Under the pieces are notes generated by a model. The model searched no databases and had not been told where the DNA came from. It saw nothing but the letters and a program-made list of their open reading frames with translations. Shown here piece by piece: positions 1-6,341 of a stretch of 64,000 nt of DNA (position 1 is the first letter of the stretch; every line of letters begins with the position of its first letter). This stretch comes from Gemmatimonadaceae bacterium. Lineage in GTDB: Bacteria; Gemmatimonadota; Gemmatimonadetes; Gemmatimonadales; Gemmatimonadaceae. The stretch spans positions 1 to 64,000 of the forward strand of contig DASYSS010000027.1 of the NCBI GenBank assembly GCA_036003045.1, written 5' to 3'. The translations under genes and the position numbers were made by a program.

Positions 1-60
1 AACTTCAAGGCGCTGTTCGAGGCGATCGAGCACGAACAGGGGCGCCGGGGTAACCTGTAG
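1..60 (+). CDS. hppD: 4-hydroxyphenylpyruvate dioxygenase, C-terminal fragment
   Basis: Only the last 19 codons and a TAG stop lie in the window; the gene starts upstream of it. The peptide (NFKALFEAIEHEQGRRGNL) matches the conserved C-terminal helix of 4-hydroxyphenylpyruvate dioxygenase, which ends FKALFEAIE-x-EQ-x-RRGNL in many bacteria. The enzyme converts 4-hydroxyphenylpyruvate to homogentisate in tyrosine catabolism. The next gene downstream, homogentisate dioxygenase, consumes that product, which supports the call. The metal ligands are outside the window, so the assignment rests on the tail peptide and the context. Confidence 0.75.
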   Translation, partial: NFKALFEAIEHEQGRRGNL

Positions 61-100
61 TCTGGACTCACTCACTAAAAGACATCACGGATGACTCGGG

Positions 101-189
101 CACTCTAGTCGCCAGCGACGGCGTCAGCGCCAGGAAACTGCGCCTTGAGACTTGCCTGACGGTGTCGCTGTCAACGAGAGCCTAGAGTG
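101..189 (+). promoter_or_regulatory. Structured spacer/leader between hppD and hmgA
   Basis: Three perfect inverted repeats are nested inside each other. CACTCTAG (101-108) pairs with CTAGAGTG (182-189), CAGCGAC (113-119) with GTCGCTG (164-170), and CGTCAG (122-127) with CTGACG (156-161). A small CAG-GAAA-CTG hairpin (131-140) sits in the apical loop. As RNA this is about 21 base pairs in one long imperfect hairpin. A run of six T (208-213) lies between the structure and the hmgA start at 236. It may be a cis-acting leader or attenuator, a processed intercistronic RNA, or a DNA-level palindrome. It matches no riboswitch class that I recognise. Confidence 0.5.
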
Positions 190-235
190 GTCGGTTGATC
201 AGAGATCTTTTTTAGTCCACGCACCCTAGACAAAG

Positions 236-1435
236 ATGCCCATCTACCACACCCTCGGCGCCATCCCCCGTAAACGCCACACCGCGTTCCGAAAGCCGGA
301 TGGGGGCATCTATGCCGAGGAGCTGATGGGGCACGAGGGGTTCACGGGGACGTCGTCGCTGCTGTACCACGTACATCCGCCGACGACGGTAAAGTCCGTG
401 CGCCGCGTGAAAGAGACGGCGTTCGAGGCTGACCCCGACCAAACGCTCCGGCATCGGCATTTTCTGACGGCGCGCGCGAAGAAGGGGGGGAGCCCGACCC
501 TCGACCGCATTCCGCTGATGTTCAACCCGGACATCGCGATGCTGTACGTCGAGCCGGACAAACAGGACGAGCACTTCTATCGAAACGCGCAGTCCGACGA
601 GCTGGTGTACGTCGCCAAGGGGAAGGGCGTTCTCGAGTCGGTGTTCGGCCGGCTGCCGTTCGGCGAGGGCGACTACTTGATCATCCATCGCGGCATCCTG
701 CATCGATACGTCTTCGAGTCATCCGGCGACAAGCCCAAGCTACTCGTCTTCGAGAGCCGCGGGCACGTGCGGTGGCCGAAGCGGTATCGCAACGAGTTCG
801 GCCAACTGAAGGAGGGCGCGCCGTATTCGGAGCGCGACATCCGCCGCCCGCTCGAGCTCGAGACGCACGACGAGATGGGCGACTTCCGTCTGCTCGTGAA
901 ACAATACGACGGCATCAACGAGCTCATTCTCGACCACCATCCGTTCGACGTCGTCGGGTGGGATGGCTACTTCTATCCGTGGGCGTTCAACATCGCCGAC
1001 TTCGAGCCGATCGTCGGCCGCGTGCACCAACCGCCGCCTGTGCACCAGACGTTCGAGGGCGACGGATTCGTCGTCTGCTCCTTCTGCCCTCGCCCCTACG
1101 ACTTCGACCCGAACGCCGTCCCGGCGCCGTACAACCACAGCAACGTGGATTCGGACGAAGTGCTGTACTACGCGTCGAGCGAATTCATGAGCCGGAAGGG
1201 GATCGAGTTCGGGAGCATCACGCTGCACCCCGACGGCATTCCGCACGGTCCGCATCCGGGACGCGCCGAAGCGTCGATCGGCGCCAAGTCGACGAACGAG
1301 CTGGCGGTGATGATGGACAGCTTCCGCCCGCTGCGTGTCGCGAAGAGTGCGATGGCGTTCGAGGACCCGAACTACCACAAGAGCTGGATCGAGGCACAGC
1401 ACTCGGGGATCGCATTCAATCCGCCGACCAGCTGA
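236..1435 (+). CDS. hmgA: Homogentisate 1,2-dioxygenase
   Basis: This 399-residue enzyme opens the ring of homogentisate to maleylacetoacetate, the central step of tyrosine and phenylalanine catabolism. The N-terminus (MPIYHTLGAIPRKRHTAFRK) and the block YNHSNVDSDEVLYY followed by HPDGIPHGPHPG are typical of the cupin-fold homogentisate dioxygenases. The His and Glu residues of the latter blocks include the Fe(II) ligands. The length is normal for the shorter bacterial forms. It starts at ATG 236, 176 bases after the putative hppD stop, with the structured spacer in between. Maleylacetoacetate isomerase and fumarylacetoacetase, needed to finish the pathway, are not in the window. Confidence 0.93.
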   Translation: MPIYHTLGAIPRKRHTAFRKPDGGIYAEELMGHEGFTGTSSLLYHVHPPTTVKSVRRVKETAFEADPDQTLRHRHFLTARAKKGGSPTLDRIPLMFNPDIAMLYVEPDKQDEHFYRNAQSDELVYVAKGKGVLESVFGRLPFGEGDYLIIHRGILHRYVFESSGDKPKLLVFESRGHVRWPKRYRNEFGQLKEGAPYSERDIRRPLELETHDEMGDFRLLVKQYDGINELILDHHPFDVVGWDGYFYPWAFNIADFEPIVGRVHQPPPVHQTFEGDGFVVCSFCPRPYDFDPNAVPAPYNHSNVDSDEVLYYASSEFMSRKGIEFGSITLHPDGIPHGPHPGRAEASIGAKSTNELAVMMDSFRPLRVAKSAMAFEDPNYHKSWIEAQHSGIAFNPPTS

Positions 1436-1465
1436 TCGCGGGCCTGACTGGCCCCTGACAAGATC

Positions 1466-1589
1466 CCAAGAAACTCAACACAGATGCCGCAGACCTTTAA
1501 CAGCGATTGCCGCGGATAAACAACGAAAGCTTTTGTAGTTACTGCGGGATTGCTTTTTCAAATCTGCGGCATCTGCGTTGCATTCTTGG
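1466..1589. repeat. 124-bp palindromic element between convergent genes
   Basis: The spacer between the hmgA stop and the minus-strand crotonase stop holds a long imperfect palindrome. CCAAGAA (1466-1472) pairs with TTCTTGG (1583-1589), CAAC (1476-1479) with GTTG (1577-1580), and CAGATGCCGCAGA (1481-1493) with TCTGCGGCATCTG (1563-1575). That is 24 paired positions around an AT-richer centre. It may act as a bidirectional terminator. Its composition differs from the flanks, so it could also be a dispersed MITE- or REP-like repeat; no second copy was seen in this window. Confidence 0.55.
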
Positions 1590-1621
1590 CCGCGGGCGAG
1601 CGTGGCCGGCGTGGCGGGCGA

Positions 1622-2434
1622 CTACTTCGCCCCGAATCTCGCGATCGCGTCGCGGGTAAACTGAGAGAGCACGAGCGTGCCGCTCGTCTCCGCCCGCTGC
1701 TCGAGAAGGGCGGGCCAATCGTCGGTGCCGGCCCAGACCGCGCGCTTGATGCCCATCACGGCGTCCGGGTTCGCCTCGATGAGAGCGGCCACGCGGCGCG
1801 CGACTTCGGCGTCCAACTGCCCGCTGTCGTTGACGACGCGCGCGTAGAGGCCGTGGCGCTCGGCCCACTCCGCGTCTCGCCAGTCGGCGTCGATGGCCAT
1901 GGCGCCGAAGGCGCCGGTGCCGATCTTCCGCTCGATGGCCGGCCCCACCACGAACGGACCGATGCCGACGGCGAGCTCACTCAATCGCACCGACGCGTTC
2001 GACGTCGCGATCGCGTAGTCCGCCGCGGCGACGATCCCGACGCCGCCGCCGACCGCCTTGCCGTGCACGCGCACGACGATCGGCTTCGCCGACTTGATCA
2101 TCGAGCCGATGACGCGGGCGAACCCCATGAAGAACGCTTTCCCCTGCACGGCGTCGCCGATCGACGAAAGCTCGTCGAACGACGCGCCGGCGCAGAACGC
2201 CCCCGTGCCATAACTCCGGACGACGATGACGCGCACGTCGGCGCGCACGCTCACGTCGGCGATGGACACGGCGAGGTCGCGGAGCACCGTCGCCGGAAGC
2301 GAGTTGCTCTTGGGGTGCCCGAAGCAGATATCGGCGACGCCGTCGGCGACGAGCCTCGAAACATTCCCGTCCGCGGAGAGCGGCGCGTGCTGGCCGAGCG
2401 TCACCTCGCGGGGGCGGGTCGTGCCTGCCGTCAT
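1622..2434 (-). CDS. Enoyl-CoA hydratase/isomerase (crotonase) family protein
   Basis: The 270-residue product has the crotonase fold. The oxyanion-hole region is seen in RSYGTGAFCAGASFDEL and in VHGKAVGGGVGIVAAADYAIA. The first catalytic Glu of classical enoyl-CoA hydratases (GGGCE) is replaced here by Gly (GGGVG), while the second Glu is kept in SELAVG. A hydratase using only one acid, or another crotonase reaction such as isomerase or C-C lyase, is therefore more likely than plain crotonase. ATG 2434 overlaps the stop of the upstream minus-strand gene as ATGA, so the two are co-transcribed. Its place beside hmgA and paa genes suggests CoA-thioester chemistry in aromatic catabolism, but the substrate cannot be read from the sequence. 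Confidence 0.82.
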   Translation of the reverse strand: MTAGTTRPREVTLGQHAPLSADGNVSRLVADGVADICFGHPKSNSLPATVLRDLAVSIADVSVRADVRVIVVRSYGTGAFCAGASFDELSSIGDAVQGKAFFMGFARVIGSMIKSAKPIVVRVHGKAVGGGVGIVAAADYAIATSNASVRLSELAVGIGPFVVGPAIERKIGTGAFGAMAIDADWRDAEWAERHGLYARVVNDSGQLDAEVARRVAALIEANPDAVMGIKRAVWAGTDDWPALLEQRAETSGTLVLSQFTRDAIARFGAK

Positions 2435-3183
2435 TGGCCGACGCGAACGCGCACACCGCCTCGAATCGTTCCGATCGTCGTGTTGCCGTTGCGGAATGTG
2501 TCGCACGCGACGCTGCTGCAGACACCGCCCGACGACACGAAGCCGCTGCCGTAGCTCGTATAGCCGTAGACGTACAGCGCTTCGCCGAAAACGCCGTAGC
2601 GATCGTAGAGATTCTTCTCGATGCCCGCGCCGACGGTCACTTCAGCACTCACGCGGTGCTGTTGCTTGGCGCTGCCGGTGCCCGCCGTCGATTCGTAGTG
2701 GATCGTGCCGGGCTGCCAATCGATGAGTCCGAGCCCGAGGCTGAGGTTCGGCATCAGGTAGGGGACGGGCATCCGCAGGCGAAGTCCCGAAGTCACCTCG
2801 AGAATCCCGGCGTGCGACGCGGTCACCGACGTCACGGTCCCGCCGTTGAGCGGTGTAAAGTTCGCGAGAAAGAGCGGCGTGTTGAGCGGGAGAGCACTAT
2901 ACGCCGCGTTGAGGCTGAAGCCGACTCGGCTGACCCCGCTCGAGCCCGTATCCCAGTTTTCCCAGCCGGCGTAGTACGTCGTGCCGCGATCCCAATAGCG
3001 CAGCGCCGCGTGAGGACTCACGGGTGTCGAGGAGCCGGTGCTCATCCGCACGTAGTTGCCGGGCACCAAGCCGTCGTTCCATGGGTTGCTTGGTACCTCA
3101 TCCCCGCCGCCTTGAGCGAGCGCCGCGCTCGACCCGAGCACGGTGAGAAGAGCGGTAACGGCGAGCGACGTCGGTCGGCGCAT
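2431..3183 (-). CDS. Secreted, probably outer-membrane beta-barrel protein
   Basis: The 250-residue product begins with a clear signal peptide (MRRPTSLAVTALLTVLGSSAALAQ). The rest is rich in alternating small, polar and aromatic residues, for example GVFGEALYVYGYTSYGSG and NTTIGTIRGGVRVRVGQ. It ends in a strand-like segment, as expected for an outer-membrane barrel, although the last residue is Gln rather than Phe or Tyr. No enzymatic motif is visible. ATG 3183 is preferred because the signal peptide begins there; the reading frame stays open to 3243. It heads a two-gene minus-strand unit with the crotonase gene and is divergent from paaA. A role in uptake of aromatic substrates is a guess from context. 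Confidence 0.55.
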   Translation of the reverse strand: MRRPTSLAVTALLTVLGSSAALAQGGGDEVPSNPWNDGLVPGNYVRMSTGSSTPVSPHAALRYWDRGTTYYAGWENWDTGSSGVSRVGFSLNAAYSALPLNTPLFLANFTPLNGGTVTSVTASHAGILEVTSGLRLRMPVPYLMPNLSLGLGLIDWQPGTIHYESTAGTGSAKQQHRVSAEVTVGAGIEKNLYDRYGVFGEALYVYGYTSYGSGFVSSGGVCSSVACDTFRNGNTTIGTIRGGVRVRVGQ

Positions 3184-3306
3184 GCGGACTCTGGGACGAG
3201 GTGAGACGATGGCGAAATCTATCCGGCGGTATCGGCCGGGCACTAGATTTCACAACGAGATAGAGGGTGCGCCGCGAGTCGGTACGCCCCACTCGATCAG
3301 ACACTC
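3184..3306. promoter_or_regulatory. Divergent promoter region, OMP gene and paaA
   Basis: The 123-base gap between divergent starts contains TAGATTT on the minus strand (3221 to 3215) and again on the plus strand (3244-3250). Together they form an 8-base inverted repeat, GAAATCTA (3214-3221) and TAGATTTC (3244-3251). Each copy points toward its gene and could serve as a -10 element; no convincing -35 hexamer is seen. The repeat could instead be a regulator operator. Confidence 0.35.
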
Positions 3307-4305
3307 ATGTCATCGACGAACCCCCGCCCACGCCCCCCAACGCCGGCCCCGTCGCCCCCCGCCGAGGACCCGGCGAAGATCCGGGAGTTCGAGGCGCGAA
3401 TCGCCCGGGGCGAGTCAATCGAGCCGAAAGACTGGATGCCGGAGCGCTACCGCCGGCAGCTCGTTCGCATGATGTCGCAGCACGCGCATTCAGAGGTTGT
3501 CGGGATGCTGCCGGAGGGCAACTGGATCACGCGCGCGCCGAATCTTCGCCGGAAAATGGCTCTGCTCGCCAAAGTGCAGGACGAAGCGGGCCATGGACTC
3601 TACATCTACTGCGGCACCGAGACGCTCGGCGTCGACCGCGGTACGTTGATCGATCAGCTGCTCGACGGGACGGCGAAGTACTCGAGCATCTTCAACTATC
3701 CCACGCTGACGTGGGCGGATATCGGGTGCATCGGCTGGTTCGTGGACGGCGCGGCGATCGTCAACCAGACGATGCTGGCGCGCGCGTCGTACGGACCGTA
3801 CGCCCGCGCGATGGTGCGGATCTGCAAAGAAGAGAACTTCCACAAGCGTCAGGGCTACGAGATCATGGCGACGCTCGCCGCCGGCACGCCGGCGCAGCGC
3901 GCGATGGCGCAGGATGCCGTGAACCGCTGGTGGTGGCCGTCGCTCATGATGTTCGGTCCGTCCGACAAGGATTCGCCGAACTCCGCAGAGCTGATGCGCT
4001 GGGGCGTGAAGAAAAAGAGCAACGACGAGTTGCGGCAGCGGTTCGTGAACCTCACCGTCGCGCAGGCGAAAGCGATCGACGTCACGCTCCCCGATCCAGA
4101 GTTGCGCTACGACGCCGAGACGGAAAACTGGAACTTCGGCGAGATCGACTGGGACGAGTTCTGGCGCGTCGTGAAAGGCGACGGCCCGTGCAACCGCGAA
4201 CGGCTTGCGGCGCGCCGTGCCGCGCACGACGAAGGTGCGTGGGTTCGTGAGGCCGCGGTGTCATACGCCGCCAAGCATCGCCCCGAAGCCGACGAAGCCG
4301 CGTGA
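3307..4305 (+). CDS. paaA: 1,2-phenylacetyl-CoA epoxidase, catalytic subunit PaaA
   Basis: This 332-residue protein is the di-iron catalytic subunit of the multicomponent oxygenase that epoxidises the ring of phenylacetyl-CoA. Family blocks are [33 protein letters not shown] (DEAGH with Glu and His ligands) and [14 protein letters not shown] (a second E-x2-H iron-binding site). A proline-rich N-terminal tail of about 20 residues precedes the conserved part. It is the first gene of the plus-strand paaABCD run, starts at ATG 3307 and is transcribed away from a divergent outer-membrane-type gene. Electron transfer would need PaaE, which is not found here. Confidence 0.95.
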   Translation: MSSTNPRPRPPTPAPSPPAEDPAKIREFEARIARGESIEPKDWMPERYRRQLVRMMSQHAHSEVVGMLPEGNWITRAPNLRRKMALLAKVQDEAGHGLYIYCGTETLGVDRGTLIDQLLDGTAKYSSIFNYPTLTWADIGCIGWFVDGAAIVNQTMLARASYGPYARAMVRICKEENFHKRQGYEIMATLAAGTPAQRAMAQDAVNRWWWPSLMMFGPSDKDSPNSAELMRWGVKKKSNDELRQRFVNLTVAQAKAIDVTLPDPELRYDAETENWNFGEIDWDEFWRVVKGDGPCNRERLAARRAAHDEGAWVREAAVSYAAKHRPEADEAA

Positions 4306-4332
4306 TCCCGCCTCAACACGGCCCGACTGCCG

Positions 4333-4372
4333 TTTTCCGGTCTACCGGTCTTCCGGTCCACCTGTTTCCGGT
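4333..4372 (+). repeat. CCGGT short direct repeats between paaA and paaB
   Basis: Four CCGGT pentamers occur at 4337, 4345, 4353 and 4368, embedded in TTCCGGTC-like units about eight bases apart. They lie in the 70-base gap just before the paaB start. The unit resembles the CCGGTGA heptamer array near 17350. The repeats are short and may be slipped-strand sequence rather than a regulatory site. Confidence 0.5.
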
Positions 4373-4375
4373 GTC

Positions 4376-4666
4376 ATGAGCGACGACTCGCAGTGGCCGC
4401 TCTGGGAAGTGTTCGTGCAGCCGCCGAAGGGCGCGCCGCACGAGCATGCCGGGAGCGTGCACGCCGCCACGGCCGAACAGGCGCTCGAGAACGCGCGCGA
4501 CGTCTACGCGCGGCGCGGCGAAGCGGTGAACATCTGGGTCGTTCCCAGCTCGGCGATCACCGCGTCGTCGCCGGAGGATGCCGGGCCGTTCTTCGATCCC
4601 GGGAACGACAAGCCCTACCGGCATCCGCAGTTCTACAAGGTTCCGCGCGGCGTTCGAGGGGTCTAG
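4376..4666 (+). CDS. paaB: 1,2-phenylacetyl-CoA epoxidase subunit PaaB
   Basis: The 96-residue product matches the small PaaB subunit that bridges the PaaAC heterodimers. Family features are WPLWEVFVQPPKGAPHEHAG near the start, the middle block ALENARDVYARRGEAVNIWV, and a C-terminal NDKPYRHPQFYKVPRGV. ATG 4376 is chosen because the conserved domain starts at once (MSDDSQWPLWEVF); the open frame extends upstream to 4205 only as an overlap with paaA. It lies 70 bases after paaA and 21 bases before paaC in one operon. Confidence 0.93.
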   Translation: MSDDSQWPLWEVFVQPPKGAPHEHAGSVHAATAEQALENARDVYARRGEAVNIWVVPSSAITASSPEDAGPFFDPGNDKPYRHPQFYKVPRGVRGV

Positions 4667-4687
4667 CGAGTTAGCGCTGACGCCGCC

Positions 4688-5443
4688 ATGACCGCCCCCG
4701 CCGCTTTTCACTATTTGCTCGCTCTGGGCGACGATCGCCTGATCCTCGGGCACCGTCTGTCCGAGTGGTGCGGGCACGGGCCGATTCTCGAAGAAGACAT
4801 CGCGCTCACGAACATCGCGCTCGATCTGATCGGACAGGCCACGCTTTTTTTCAAGCTTGCCGGTGCGACGGAGGAAAAGGGGCGCAGCGAAGACGACCTG
4901 GCCTTTCTGCGCGACGCCGTCGAGTTCCGGAACGCACTGATCGTCGAACTTCCGCGCGGCGACTTCGCGTTCACCATCGTCCGCCAAATGTTGTTCAGCG
5001 TCTACTCGCTCCTCCAGATGGAGGCGCTGGCGTCGGTGACCGACGCCGACGTCGCGGGAATCGCCGCCAAGGCCGCGAAGGAGACTCGCTATCACGTACG
5101 GCACGCGACACAGTGGGTCGTGACGCTCGGCGACGGCACCGACGAAAGCCATCGCCGGGCGCAGGACGCGCTCGACGAGTTGTGGCGCTACACGGGTGAG
5201 CTGTTCATCGCCACGTCGAGCGATTCAGAGGCGGAAAAGGCAGGCGCGGGCGTGAATCCCGAGACCCTCTCATCGTCGTGGCACGCGCAGGTGGGAGAGA
5301 TTCTCCGTACCGCGGGGCTCGAGATCCCTGAGACGGGGTACATGCAGAGAGGCGGCCGCGAGGGCCGCCACACCGAACATCTCGGACACCTTTTGTCGGA
5401 AATGCAGATCCTGGCGCGTTCCCACCCGGGAGCCCAATGGTAA
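4688..5443 (+). CDS. paaC: 1,2-phenylacetyl-CoA epoxidase subunit PaaC
   Basis: This 251-residue protein is the ferritin-like structural partner of PaaA; it stabilises the oxygenase and helps bind the CoA substrate. Recognisable blocks are LGDDRLILGHRLSEWCGHGP, EEDIALTNIALDLIGQA, RYHVRHATQWVVTLGDGT and the C-terminal GRHTEHLGHLLSEMQ. The length is normal for PaaC. It starts at ATG 4688. Its TAA stop forms a TAATG junction with paaD, which implies coupled translation. Confidence 0.94.
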   Translation: MTAPAAFHYLLALGDDRLILGHRLSEWCGHGPILEEDIALTNIALDLIGQATLFFKLAGATEEKGRSEDDLAFLRDAVEFRNALIVELPRGDFAFTIVRQMLFSVYSLLQMEALASVTDADVAGIAAKAAKETRYHVRHATQWVVTLGDGTDESHRRAQDALDELWRYTGELFIATSSDSEAEKAGAGVNPETLSSSWHAQVGEILRTAGLEIPETGYMQRGGREGRHTEHLGHLLSEMQILARSHPGAQW

Positions 5444-5949
5444 TGCGGGCTCCTTTGTCGAGCGCGGAGTTGCTCGAGATCCTCGAGGAGGTAAAGGATC
5501 CCGAGGTGCCCGTGTTGAGCGTCGTGGAGCTCGGGATCGTTCGCGAGGTCGAGCGCGATGGCTCGGGTGCCCGTGTGACGGTAACGCCGACCTATTCGGG
5601 TTGCCCGGCGATGCGCGAGATCGAGACCGAGATTCGGCGCGCGCTCGAGGCCCGCGGCGTGGACCCCGTCGAGATTCGAACGGTGTACGCGCCGGCGTGG
5701 ACGACCGATTGGATATCGGATACCGCGCGCGCGAAGCTCGAAGCGTACGGAATCGCGCCGCCGAGTGGCGGCGCCGCCGTGTCACCGACCGCGGTCGTGC
5801 GGTTGGAGCGGCGCGCCGCGCGAGTGCGATGTCCGCGCTGCGGATCGGAAAACACGACGTTGACGAGCGAGTTCGGATCGACGGCGTGCAAGTCGCTGCG
5901 CGTGTGTCGCGCGTGCGGAGAGCCGTTCGAGGAATTCAAGACGATCTAA
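5443..5949 (+). CDS. paaD: PaaD, Fe-S/Zn accessory protein of phenylacetyl-CoA epoxidase
   Basis: PaaD is needed for maturation of the oxygenase, probably of its iron centres. The N-terminal half is a MIP18/DUF59-type domain (EEVKDPEVPVLSVVELGIV, then YSGCPAM with the conserved Cys). The C-terminal tail carries a four-Cys metal site: CPRCGSEN and CRACGEPF. ATG 5443 overlaps the paaC stop by one base and has GGGAG ten bases upstream. An ATG six bases earlier (5437) is possible but sits too close to that sequence. It is the last gene of the first paa block; paaE would normally follow but does not. Confidence 0.92.
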   Translation: MRAPLSSAELLEILEEVKDPEVPVLSVVELGIVREVERDGSGARVTVTPTYSGCPAMREIETEIRRALEARGVDPVEIRTVYAPAWTTDWISDTARAKLEAYGIAPPSGGAAVSPTAVVRLERRAARVRCPRCGSENTTLTSEFGSTACKSLRVCRACGEPFEEFKTI

Positions 5950-6267
5950 CTCACCGCCGCGGTCGGTTACTCCGTTCGGGAAATTTTCTCGATTGACGGA
6001 TCGAGAACACAATTGCACTTTAGCCCCACGCGATCGGACACGGTCTTCACCGTTCGCGTGAAGCTTCGGGCACGACGGTGTTCGGGGCGCTCGTGAGGCG
6101 GACGTTCGACGTCGCTTCACCGGTCACGAGGTCGCTGGACGTGGCTGTAGCTTTGCAGAATTCCAGAGCACCGGGTGGGACCGATACCGTCCGGAAAAGG
6201 GAAGTCGATCAGGCCATGCACGTCATGGCGTCGAACCAAATGATCGAATCCCGCCAGCGAGGATGAG
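5950..6267. other. 318-base spacer with hairpins and one small doubtful ORF
   Basis: No recognisable gene lies between paaD and the terminator. There is an 8-bp hairpin TTCTCGAT/ATCGAGAA (5986-6007) just after paaD and a CTTCAC/GTGAAG hairpin near 6047-6065. An open frame (6078-6266, GTG start, 62 codons) has no known similarity and stops one base before the terminator stem. The space could hold a small RNA or small protein whose 3' end is the terminator at 6268. Confidence 0.35.
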
Positions 6268-6305
6268 CCCCTCAGGCCGCAGCGTGCTGCGCCTGAGGGG
6301 TTTGT
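6268..6305 (+). terminator. Intrinsic terminator between paaD and the E1 gene
   Basis: A perfect 10-bp stem, CCCCTCAGGC (6268-6277) with GCCTGAGGGG (6291-6300), has an inner GCAG/CTGC extension. It is followed by TTTGT. It lies between the plus-strand paa block and the end of the convergent minus-strand E1 gene and can serve the plus strand. The minus side lacks a T run. Confidence 0.8.
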
Positions 6306-6341
6306 CACATCTACGGGCGGATAGCGCGACCGGTGGACCGG

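Noticed and set aside
772-1458. Alternative plus-strand frame overlapping hmgA
   Set aside because: Arg-rich shadow frame without motif; hmgA in the other frame is complete and conserved.
5992-6020. TTGACG at 5994-5999 as a promoter for a gene after paaD
   Set aside because: The best -10 at proper spacing (CACTTT) is poor, and the TTGACG lies in the loop of a hairpin; kept only as part of the unexplained spacer.
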